Assembly (NCBI GenBank): GCA_902785445.1
Contig: CACZYN010000012.1
Location: 1-17,911 of the forward strand
Source: an uncultured Anaerovibrio sp.
GTDB lineage: Bacteria; Bacillota; Negativicutes; Selenomonadales; Selenomonadaceae
DNA length: 17,911 nt
Direction: 5' to 3'
A model generated the notes under the pieces. That model was not told the DNA's origin. It did no database searches and saw only the letters and a program-made list of their open reading frames with translations. Of this stretch, positions 1 through 6,147 are shown piece after piece (the stretch's first letter is position 1; every line of letters starts with the position of its first letter). Both the position numbers and the translations under genes were made by a program.

Positions 1-58
1 CAGACAAATTTATGCCATATTTGTCTGCAGCATCCTTTAAGTATCCCTTAAAGTTCAT
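1..58 (-). CDS. rsmG: RsmG (GidB) 16S rRNA m7G methyltransferase, N-terminal fragment
   Basis: Only the first 19 codons are in the window; the gene continues past the left edge. The ATG (complement of 56-58) is preceded by a GGGGAG ribosome binding site that overlaps the mnmG stop codon. The visible peptide begins MNFKGYLKDAADKYGINLS, which resembles the N-terminal helix of RsmG proteins. RsmG uses S-adenosylmethionine to methylate N7 of a conserved guanosine (G527 in E. coli numbering) in 16S rRNA. Position directly after mnmG is the usual place for rsmG in origin-proximal operons, so context supports the call. The catalytic Rossmann fold is outside the window, so the identification rests on the start peptide and synteny. 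Confidence 0.8.
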   Translation of the reverse strand, partial: MNFKGYLKDAADKYGINLS

Positions 59-71
59 CTACTAATCTCCC

Positions 72-1958
72 CTAGTGTGCTAATCGCCTGTATTGCTCCA
101 GATAGATCATCAAAACTGAAATATCCGCTGGCGAAACACCAGATATCCGTGCAGCCTGACCAATGGAAATTGGACGAATATCCGCCATTTTTTCTCTGGC
201 CTCATCCCGAAGATTTGACACCAAATCATAATCAATATCATCAGGTATAAGCTTTTCTTCCAGCTTTTTCATTTTTTCTACCTGCTCCAACTGTTTTTTG
301 ATATAGCCTTCGTAGGTAATGGAAATCTCTACCTGCTGCTTTACTTCTGCATTTATATCCGGTAAATCAAACATATCTCGCAATTTATCGTAGTTAATTT
401 CCGGACGTTTTAACAAATCATACAGACTGGTACTATTTTTAATTTCCTCAATTCCATTATCCGCCAAAAATTGTAATTTTTCCTGGCTTGGAGTTATTGT
501 CTTATTCCTTAATAAATCAATTGTATCATCAATTGCTTGCTTCTTTACAGTAAATCTATTCCAACGATCATCCCTTACCAAACCAATTTTTCTTCCAATT
601 GGTGTAAGCCGCTGATCTGCATTGTCCTGACGTAAAATAAGCCGATACTCTGCCCGGGAAGTCATGATTCTATATGGTTCACTGGTACCCTTGGTTACCA
701 AATCATCAATCAGAACACCAATATAAGCATCAGAACGCTTAAGTATTAAAGGATCCTTCCCCTGAACCTTTAAAGCCGCATTAATGCCGGCAATTATACC
801 CTGAGCAGCAGCCTCCTCATATCCTGATGTTCCGTTGGCCTGTCCAGCAGAAAAGAGTCCGGATATTTTTTTCAGCTCCAGGGTTGGTTTTAATTGTAAT
901 GGATCCAAGCAATCATATTCAATGGCGTAACCTGCCCGCATAACCTTGGCATTTTCCAAACCTGGTATGGTATGCAAAAAATCTATCTGCACATCCATTG
1001 GCAAACTGGTGGACATGCCTTGAACGTATACTTCATTGGTATGAAGTCCCTCTGGCTCCAAGAAAAGCTGATGACGCTCCTTATCTGGGAATCTGATCAA
1101 CTTGGTTTCAATAGATGGACAATATCTTGGTCCAATGCCTTTAATAATACCATTAGCCATAGGTGCCCTATCAATATTATCCATTATTATCTTATGAGTT
1201 TGCTCATTGGTATAAGTAAGCCAGCAAGGAACCTGCTCCCGTGTGATTTCATCACTCATAAAGGAAAAATTACGGGATTCATCATTTCCCGGTTGAATAG
1301 TCATTTTACTATAATCCAATGTCCGGGCATCTACACGGGCCGGAGTGCCAGTTTTAAAGCGCATAAGCTTAATTCCAGCCGCAAGTAGGGATTTAGACAG
1401 ATTTTCTGCGGATCTTTGACCACTTGGACCACCAGAATATGTCTGTAAACCAATTATAATCTTACCCTTCAAATATGTTCCGGTAGCAATAATGGCCGTT
1501 TTGCACATATATTGTTCCATATTTTCCGTGATAACGCCCTTTATGGCATTATCTTCAATGATTAATTCATTGATCAGCAGCTGTTTAACATCAAGATTAT
1601 CCTGATTTTCACAGACTTCCTTCATACGGAACTGATAATGCTTTTTATCGGCCTGAGCTCTTAAGGCATGTACTGCCGGTCCCTTTCCTGTATTGAGCAT
1701 ACGGAATTGGATACAGGTCTCATCAGCATTAATACCCATTTGTCCCCCTAGGGCATCAAGTTCCCTGACCAAATGACCCTTAGCAGGACCTCCTACAGAT
1801 GGATTACATGGCATCATGGCAATATTATCCATACTTAAAGTTGCCAATAATGTTGAACAGCCCATACGGGCAGAAGCTAATGCTGCCTCCACACCAGCAT
1901 GGCCAGCACCTATTACAATAACATCATATTCCCCAGCTATAAAAAGCTTATCGCTCAA
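72..1958 (-). CDS. mnmG: MnmG (GidA), tRNA U34 carboxymethylaminomethyl synthase FAD subunit
   Basis: With MnmE this protein builds the 5-carboxymethylaminomethyl group on the wobble uridine of certain tRNAs, using FAD and methylene-tetrahydrofolate. It has 628 residues, the normal family length. The FAD-binding GAGHAG motif is at residues 17-22, the family signature around NPSVGGPAKGHLVRE at about 52-66, and GPRYCPSIE at 276-284; the C-terminal helical domain is complete. The start is a TTG (complement of 1956-1958), eight bases after AGGAGG; no better ATG lies nearby. It follows mnmE by 85 bases and rsmG starts 13 bases after its stop, so the three are probably co-transcribed. No frameshift or missing motif is visible. 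Identification is firm. Confidence 0.97.
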   Translation of the reverse strand: MSDKLFIAGEYDVIVIGAGHAGVEAALASARMGCSTLLATLSMDNIAMMPCNPSVGGPAKGHLVRELDALGGQMGINADETCIQFRMLNTGKGPAVHALRAQADKKHYQFRMKEVCENQDNLDVKQLLINELIIEDNAIKGVITENMEQYMCKTAIIATGTYLKGKIIIGLQTYSGGPSGQRSAENLSKSLLAAGIKLMRFKTGTPARVDARTLDYSKMTIQPGNDESRNFSFMSDEITREQVPCWLTYTNEQTHKIIMDNIDRAPMANGIIKGIGPRYCPSIETKLIRFPDKERHQLFLEPEGLHTNEVYVQGMSTSLPMDVQIDFLHTIPGLENAKVMRAGYAIEYDCLDPLQLKPTLELKKISGLFSAGQANGTSGYEEAAAQGIIAGINAALKVQGKDPLILKRSDAYIGVLIDDLVTKGTSEPYRIMTSRAEYRLILRQDNADQRLTPIGRKIGLVRDDRWNRFTVKKQAIDDTIDLLRNKTITPSQEKLQFLADNGIEEIKNSTSLYDLLKRPEINYDKLRDMFDLPDINAEVKQQVEISITYEGYIKKQLEQVEKMKKLEEKLIPDDIDYDLVSNLRDEAREKMADIRPISIGQAARISGVSPADISVLMIYLEQYRRLAH

Positions 1959-2043
1959 TTTAATTTCCTCCTAAAACCTCATCTGCCTCGCAGGATTGGC
2001 AACTTCCACAGATAGGAAGGTTTGTACAGCCGGCATCAGTAAT

Positions 2044-3450
2044 TTACTTACCGATACAAAACTGACTAAATATCTGATTTACAATATCGTCCTCAATGGT
2101 TTCACCGGTAATCTCCCCCAGTTTTTCCCAGGCGGATCGCAAATCAATCACAATGAAATCCTCACTCATACCCATTTCAATAGTATTAAGGGATTCCTGA
2201 AGCAACAACACTGTTTGCCTCAATATCTCTCCTTGGCGGGCATCACAAATAATATTACTCTCGTAATTATTTACATTGCCACCGTAAACAATATCCTGCA
2301 GAAGCTGTTCCAGCTTTTCCTGTCCATCGCCATTTTTGGCGGACATGGGAATAATTCCCCTAATTCTTGTCTCATTGCTTTCATTTAGCTTTCGACTAAT
2401 AATATCATTATTTATGTCCCCTGATAAGTCCATTTTATTCAAAATGACTATAATATTTCCCGGACATTTTTTGATGATATTGATGATTTCCTCATCTTCC
2501 TCAGACAGTTCTTGAGTATTATCAAATACTGCCAATACCAGCTCAGCCTCATTGGCATAGGAATATGCTTTATCTACACCGATTTTTTCCACTATATCAT
2601 CAGTAGCTCTTATACCAGCTGTATCAATCAATCTTAAAGGAATGCCACCAATATTTACATATTCTTCTATACTATCTCTGGTTGTACCAGGAATATCAGT
2701 TACAATAGCCCTTTCCTGACCCAGAAGTAAATTCATCAGACTGGACTTACCCGCATTTGGTTTGCCAATAATAGCCGTTTTAAGACCGTCCCGCAGAATT
2801 ATTCCTGCATCAGCAGTATCAGACATTCTCTTTATTTTTTCTACTAAAAGCTTGAGCTTTTCCCTGGTATCCTCAACAGCAAAATCCTCAATATCATCCT
2901 CAGGAAAATCTATTGAAGCCTCTAAATGAGCAATCATCGACAATATTTCATGGCGAAATTCCTTTATTTTATTGGAAAAATCACCGGAAAGATGCCCCAT
3001 GGCCATAGCCAAAGAAGCCTTGGTCTTGGCATTTATAACATCCATTACAGCCTGAGCCTGGCTCAGATCTAATCTGCCATTTAAAAAAGCCCGTTTGGTA
3101 AATTCTCCAGGTTGTGCCGGACGAGCACCCATTCTATAAGTAAGAGACAATACCTCCTTCATCACAATACTGCCGCCATGGCATTGAATTTCTACCACAT
3201 CTTCGCAGGTATATGAATTTGGAGCATACATGACTATGCAGATTGCTTCATCAATTATTTTATTTTTTTCATTTACTACAGTACCATAAACTGCCTTACG
3301 AGGTGAGCAATCGGTAAGTTTTTCCCCACCATAAGGATTAAATATCTTAGTGGCAATTTCAACAGATCTTGCACCGCTTAGGCGTATGATACCAATACCA
3401 CCCTCACCAGGTGGAGTAGCAATTGCACTTATAGTTTCATCCTGCTGCAT
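2044..3450 (-). CDS. mnmE: MnmE (TrmE), tRNA-modifying GTPase
   Basis: This is the GTPase partner of MnmG in wobble-uridine modification. The 468-residue protein has an N-terminal tetrahydrofolate-binding domain (about 1-120), a helical domain, and an inserted G domain: G1 GKPNAGKSS at 229-237, G2 TTRD at 256-259, G3 DTAG at 276-279 and G4 NKMD at 338-341. It ends in the expected CIGK (465-468), whose cysteine is a family hallmark. The start chosen is the ATG at 3450, because GGAGG lies four bases upstream and MQQDETISAIATPPGEGG matches the usual N-terminus. An in-frame start 36 bases earlier would fall inside a hairpin and is rejected. It lies between jag and mnmG in the minus-strand operon. 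Confidence 0.97.
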   Translation of the reverse strand: MQQDETISAIATPPGEGGIGIIRLSGARSVEIATKIFNPYGGEKLTDCSPRKAVYGTVVNEKNKIIDEAICIVMYAPNSYTCEDVVEIQCHGGSIVMKEVLSLTYRMGARPAQPGEFTKRAFLNGRLDLSQAQAVMDVINAKTKASLAMAMGHLSGDFSNKIKEFRHEILSMIAHLEASIDFPEDDIEDFAVEDTREKLKLLVEKIKRMSDTADAGIILRDGLKTAIIGKPNAGKSSLMNLLLGQERAIVTDIPGTTRDSIEEYVNIGGIPLRLIDTAGIRATDDIVEKIGVDKAYSYANEAELVLAVFDNTQELSEEDEEIINIIKKCPGNIIVILNKMDLSGDINNDIISRKLNESNETRIRGIIPMSAKNGDGQEKLEQLLQDIVYGGNVNNYESNIICDARQGEILRQTVLLLQESLNTIEMGMSEDFIVIDLRSAWEKLGEITGETIEDDIVNQIFSQFCIGK

Positions 3451-3469
3451 AAATCCTCCAAATTCATAT

Positions 3470-3500
3470 ACAAAAGGCTGCCCCAAAATGAGACAGCCTC
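3470..3500 (-). terminator. Hairpin between jag and mnmE, possible attenuator
   Basis: AGGCTG (3475-3480) and CAGCCT (3494-3499) are exact inverted repeats. On the minus strand a few further pairs form around a bulged T, and TTTTG follows the stem. This resembles a weak intrinsic terminator sitting 20 bases before the mnmE start. Since mnmE and mnmG normally belong to this operon, partial termination is more likely than complete termination. Confidence 0.45.
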
Positions 3501-3529
3501 AATATATCCCTATTCCAGAGAAAGAGTAA

Positions 3530-4207
3530 TTACTCAGCTACTTCTCTGTCCTTGCGATCATGATAATCACGACGGCCGCCACGCTTCAGTTCGATTACAA
3601 CCTTACGATAAGGCTCGTCTCCGGAGCTGTAGGTAGCAATACGGTAATTATCCTGTAATGCCATATGAATAATCTTTCTTTCATGACGATTCATTGGCTC
3701 CAAAACAACCCGCTCACCGGTTCTCTTAACCTTGTCGGCCAGTCTTACTGCCAAACGACGCAAGGTATCTTCCCGGCGACTACGATAATTTTCCACATCA
3801 ATAAAGATACGGACCTTATTATCTGCCAAGCCATGATTTGCCGCCAAATTAGAAAGATACTGCAAAGAATCCAAGGTCTGACCATGTTTACCAATCAAAA
3901 TCCCTAAATTCTCACCAATGAGATTGAAAACAGTTCCATCTTCACTCTCACTCTTTTCAATTTTTACTTCCAAATTCATGGCAGCGAAAATATCGTTAAG
4001 AAATTTCTCGGCCTTTTCAATAGGCCCCAGCTCACGAGCTACAGCCTTTACTTTAGCTGGCTTACTGCCAATAAGTCCCAAAAAGCCCTTACTTGGCTCT
4101 GTAATTTCCACAAAATCAACTAAGTCCGCCGAAATACCCAATGCCTCTATAGCAGCACTTTTTGCTTCGTCCACTGTACGACCAGTCATCTCAACTTCCA
4201 AAGACAT
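3530..4207 (-). CDS. jag: KhpB/Jag, Jag_N-KH-R3H RNA-binding protein
   Basis: This is a predicted cytoplasmic single-strand RNA-binding protein; family members (Jag, KhpB, EloR) bind many transcripts and affect cell elongation and division in Firmicutes. From the chosen start the product has 225 residues: a Jag_N domain at 1-52, a type II KH domain with the GxxG loop IGKHGQ at 105-110, and an R3H domain with RHERKIIH at 174-181. The tail is rich in Arg, Lys and Asp. The start at 4207 gives MSLEVEMTGRT, the usual N-terminus; AGGGAG lies about 12 bases upstream. An ATG at 4219, overlapping the yidC stop, is possible but its ribosome binding site would be too close. Coupling to yidC (4-base gap) is typical. 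Confidence 0.93.
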   Translation of the reverse strand: MSLEVEMTGRTVDEAKSAAIEALGISADLVDFVEITEPSKGFLGLIGSKPAKVKAVARELGPIEKAEKFLNDIFAAMNLEVKIEKSESEDGTVFNLIGENLGILIGKHGQTLDSLQYLSNLAANHGLADNKVRIFIDVENYRSRREDTLRRLAVRLADKVKRTGERVVLEPMNRHERKIIHMALQDNYRIATYSSGDEPYRKVVIELKRGGRRDYHDRKDREVAE

Positions 4208-4211
4208 TATA

Positions 4212-4901
4212 TCAGGCATCTCCCTTCTTGGCCTTTTCAGATACAGCATCATCCTGATTTCTGAACATGTACCACTGCTGAACCATCTGGCAGATATTCA
4301 TAGAAACCCAGTAGAGAACTAAACCAGAAGGAAAGTTGATGGATATATAACCAATAAAAATTGGCATAATATACATCATCATCTTCATTTGCTGATTTTC
4401 CTGCCCACTGGTCATGGTTGTCTGCTTCTGAACCAAGTAGGTAGTTAATGCAGAAAGTAATGGCAATATATAGGTAGCATCTACTTCTGACAAGCTGGTC
4501 AGCCACAGAAATCCCGGATCGCCTTGATATTCAAAACCATAAAGGGCATAATACACACCCATCAAAATAGGCATCTGAACCAAAAGCGGCAAACAGCCAG
4601 CCAATGGATTCACTCCAGACTCCTGGTAAAGCTCAGCCATTTTCTGCTGCATCATTGTAGGATCTTTCTTGTAACGATTCTGAATTTCCTTCAGCTTAGG
4701 CTGAATTTCCTGCATGGCCTTCATGGACATAATCTGCTTCTTACTTAATGGATAAAGACATCCTCGTACACAGACAGTCATTAAAATGATGGCAACACCA
4801 TAGTTTGGAAAACCGGTTACTTCAGTAACACTATAAAATGCGCCCATTAAAACGCGAAATATCTCTACTATTGGTTCAAAAAGCGATGACAAAAACTCCA
4901 A
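4212..4901 (-). CDS. yidC: YidC/Oxa1 membrane protein insertase, short form
   Basis: This protein inserts and folds inner-membrane proteins, alone or with SecYEG. At 229 residues it is the short type found in Gram-positive bacteria, lacking the large periplasmic domain of proteobacterial YidC. A hydrophobic segment at about 33-47 leads into the conserved arginine (R46) of the hydrophilic groove, followed by a charged coiled hairpin (about 52-95, KKQIMSMKAMQEIQPKLKEI), then further membrane segments at roughly 100-120, 143-160 and 180-215. The start is a TTG at the complement of 4899-4901 after AGGATGTG. No signal-peptide lipobox cysteine is seen at the N-terminus, unlike SpoIIIJ-type lipoproteins. 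It lies between yidD and jag as usual. Confidence 0.95.
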   Translation of the reverse strand: MEFLSSLFEPIVEIFRVLMGAFYSVTEVTGFPNYGVAIILMTVCVRGCLYPLSKKQIMSMKAMQEIQPKLKEIQNRYKKDPTMMQQKMAELYQESGVNPLAGCLPLLVQMPILMGVYYALYGFEYQGDPGFLWLTSLSEVDATYILPLLSALTTYLVQKQTTMTSGQENQQMKMMMYIMPIFIGYISINFPSGLVLYWVSMNICQMVQQWYMFRNQDDAVSEKAKKGDA

Positions 4902-4951
4902 TTTAACACATCCTAATTTCTACAGAAAATCTGTCAACACAAAATCCTATA

Positions 4952-5164
4952 TTACGGAACCGGATCATATCCACCTTTATGAAATGGGTGGCAGCGAAGA
5001 ATTCTCTTTATCGCCAAAAAACCACCCTTCATTGGTCCGTATTTTTCGATAGCAATTTTCGCATATTCCGAACAAGTAGGAATATAACGACAGGAAGGTG
5101 GTTTAAGTGGTGATATATAGGATTGATAGATTCCTATGAGAAATAACATAAATCTCTTCACCAA
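4952..5164 (-). CDS. yidD: YidD membrane protein insertion efficiency factor
   Basis: A 70-residue protein of the YidD (DUF37) family, thought to assist YidC-dependent insertion at the inner face of the membrane. The N-terminal amphipathic or hydrophobic segment (about 5-18) is followed by the family core: ISPLKPPSCRYIPTCSEYA (17-35) with its cysteines, then HPFHKGGYDPVP at the C-terminus. Length is normal. The start is a TTG six bases after the rnpA stop; the next codon is GTG and could equally be the true start. GGGAG lies about 10 bases before the TTG and overlaps the end of rnpA, suggesting translational coupling. Located between rnpA and yidC, as in most bacteria. Confidence 0.93.
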   Translation of the reverse strand: MVKRFMLFLIGIYQSYISPLKPPSCRYIPTCSEYAKIAIEKYGPMKGGFLAIKRILRCHPFHKGGYDPVP

Positions 5165-5170
5165 TTATTC

Positions 5171-5518
5171 TCATCTCCCAAAAATTTCGGCCTTTCTACC
5201 TAAGTCGAGAAAAGCCTTTTCGATAACATCGTATTTTTTTTCTACAGCTGGTTTCCTGCCTACCAATAGAATACAGCAATCTTTTCTAATCTTATCCTGG
5301 TTTAAACGGTAACACTCCCGCATAAGTCGCTTGACTCGATTACGCGTTACAGCATTGCCAAGTTTTTTTCCAGCAGCAAAACCAACCTTGTCCTCCAGCC
5401 CACTTGCTGTAAAGACATACAATACTAAGTACCTGTTTGCATAGGATTTCCCAAAACGGTGGACCTTTTGAAAATCGTTTCTGCGACGCAGAATACGACT
5501 TTTAGGTAACTTTAACAT
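5171..5518 (-). CDS. rnpA: RnpA, RNase P protein component
   Basis: This is the protein subunit that binds the RNase P ribozyme and helps it recognise the 5' leader of pre-tRNA. The 115-residue product is strongly basic and carries the signature NAVTRNRVKRLMRE (residues 55-68) with the RNR core, plus the LVGRKPA strand near the C-terminus. It starts with ATG (complement of 5516-5518) preceded by GGGG. It follows rpmH after 87 bases containing a hairpin, and precedes yidD by six bases. No RNase P RNA gene is seen in this window. Confidence 0.96.
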   Translation of the reverse strand: MLKLPKSRILRRRNDFQKVHRFGKSYANRYLVLYVFTASGLEDKVGFAAGKKLGNAVTRNRVKRLMRECYRLNQDKIRKDCCILLVGRKPAVEKKYDVIEKAFLDLGRKAEIFGR

Positions 5519-5577
5519 GGCAAAATCCCCATTTCAGCTATTAGAAAAGCTTGATTTACTAATATTTCATAGTAAAA

Positions 5578-5602
5578 GAACAGGCCACCGAAGTGACCTC
5601 TT
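5578..5602 (-). terminator. UUCG-tetraloop hairpin between rpmH and rnpA
   Basis: On the minus strand AGGTCAC-TTCG-GTGGCCT forms a seven-pair stem (one G-T) closed by a C(UUCG)G tetraloop, one of the most stable loop types. It begins seven bases after the rpmH stop and is followed by TGTTCTTTTAC, a poor T run. It is better read as a partial terminator or an RNA processing or stability element that could keep L34 mRNA more abundant than rnpA than as a full terminator. Confidence 0.55.
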
Positions 5603-5605
5603 AGC

Positions 5606-5740
5606 TTATGCGGAAATCTTCTTTCTGCCTCTAGCTCTTCTTCTTGCTAAAACCTGACGACCACCTTTAGTCTTCATGCGCTCACGGAAACCATGGGTCT
5701 TTTTCTTCCAATGATTATTTGGCTGATAAGTCTGCTTCAA
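5606..5740 (-). CDS. rpmH: Ribosomal protein bL34
   Basis: A 44-residue, highly basic protein of the large ribosomal subunit, too short to appear in many ORF screens. The peptide begins MKQTYQPNNHWKKKTHGF and ends RARGRKKISA, which is unmistakably L34. The start codon is TTG (complement of 5738-5740) read as methionine, with a strong AAGGGGGTG ribosome binding site about six bases upstream. It is the first gene of the minus-strand operon and is driven by a consensus promoter at 5822-5850. Confidence 0.97.
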   Translation of the reverse strand: MKQTYQPNNHWKKKTHGFRERMKTKGGRQVLARRRARGRKKISA

Positions 5741-5821
5741 TTTTCGCACCCCCTTATATTTTACGAGCAAAATACCCGGTCAAACCACAATTACACATAG
5801 TACTTGAATTTAACTAACAAG

Positions 5822-5850
5822 ATTATAGACTACCCTTCTTTTAGTGTCAA
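5822..5850 (-). promoter_or_regulatory. Consensus sigma-A-type promoter of rpmH
   Basis: On the minus strand TTGACA (5845-5850) and TATAAT (5822-5827) are separated by exactly 17 bases, a perfect consensus match. Transcription would start near 5815, giving a leader of roughly 75 bases before the rpmH TTG start. This is the strongest promoter visible in the window and fits high ribosomal protein expression. Confidence 0.9.
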
Positions 5851-5879
5851 GAAATTTTGCTTTACTAAACACCAGTATC

Positions 5880-5983
5880 TGTGGACAACCCAGTGTTTTT
5901 TGCCATTATATCCACTTATTTTTGTTGATAACTCTATAAGATTTTGATATGATTATGAAGGTGTTGAATATAACTTATCAACA
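5880..5983. promoter_or_regulatory. DnaA-box cluster 1 (upstream of and around the dnaA promoter)
   Basis: Compared with TTATCCACA: complement of 5880-5888 reads TTGTCCACA (one mismatch); 5908-5916 reads ATATCCACT (two mismatches, weak); complement of 5923-5931 reads TTATCAACA (one mismatch); 5975-5983 reads TTATCAACA on the plus strand (one mismatch). The third site covers the -35 of the dnaA promoter and the fourth lies just after the expected start point, so DnaA binding here should repress its own gene. Confidence 0.75.
5925..5953 (+). promoter_or_regulatory. dnaA promoter with extended -10
   Basis: TTGATA (5925-5930) and TATGAT (5948-5953) are spaced by 17 bases, and TGA immediately before the -10 provides the extended TGn element. 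The start point would be near 5960, leaving a leader of about 190 bases that contains most of the DnaA boxes. The -35 hexamer lies inside a DnaA-box-like site (5923-5931). Confidence 0.75.
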
Positions 5984-6069
5984 CATTTTTGAATGGTTAA
6001 TTTGATTTATATTATATAAATAGAAGAAATTGTTTTAAAAAAATAAAAAAAACAGCTTAAACTATAGAT

Positions 6070-6121
6070 TTATCCACATACTTATCAACAAGTGTGGATA
6101 AATTTATTTATCTGTTGACAA
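6070..6121. promoter_or_regulatory. DnaA-box cluster 2 (dense array before dnaA)
   Basis: Four sites lie within 52 bases: TTATCCACA at 6070-6078 (perfect, plus), TTATCAACA at 6082-6090 (one mismatch, plus), TGTGGATAA at 6093-6101 (perfect, minus) and TGTTGACAA at 6113-6121 (two mismatches, minus). Centre-to-centre spacing is about 11-12 bases for the first three, roughly one helical turn, suitable for cooperative DnaA loading on one face. The array sits in the dnaA leader, 27 bases before the start codon. Confidence 0.88.
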
Positions 6122-6147
6122 ATATTCTGTTGAGGAGAAGGAAAATA

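Larger units (their letters stand above)
5741..6147. other. rpmH-dnaA intergenic region, upstream half of bipartite oriC
   Basis: This 407-base gap contains no gene. Reading from rpmH it holds the rpmH 5' leader and promoter, then DnaA-box-like sites between 5880 and 5983, an A/T-rich tract at about 6001-6055 with long A runs (6037-6052), and a dense DnaA-box cluster at 6070-6121. The dnaA ribosome binding site follows. Divergent transcription of rpmH and dnaA around DnaA boxes is the standard arrangement of Firmicutes origins. By analogy with Bacillus this half likely recruits DnaA and controls dnaA expression, while unwinding occurs downstream of dnaA. Confidence 0.85.

Noticed and set aside
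1959..2043. Possible regulatory structure between mnmE and mnmG
   Set aside because: Apart from the mnmG ribosome binding site no stable hairpin, promoter or reading frame was found.
3451..3486. In-frame upstream start for mnmE
   Set aside because: It lies in the hairpin and before the clear GGAGG site; the added residues do not resemble MnmE N-termini.
4208..4252. Longer N-terminus for jag
   Set aside because: It would overlap yidC by up to 41 bases, and the added residues are not part of the Jag_N domain.
6094..6147. Longer N-terminus for DnaA
   Set aside because: The stretch is the DnaA-box array and dnaA ribosome binding site; the 18 added residues are unlike DnaA.
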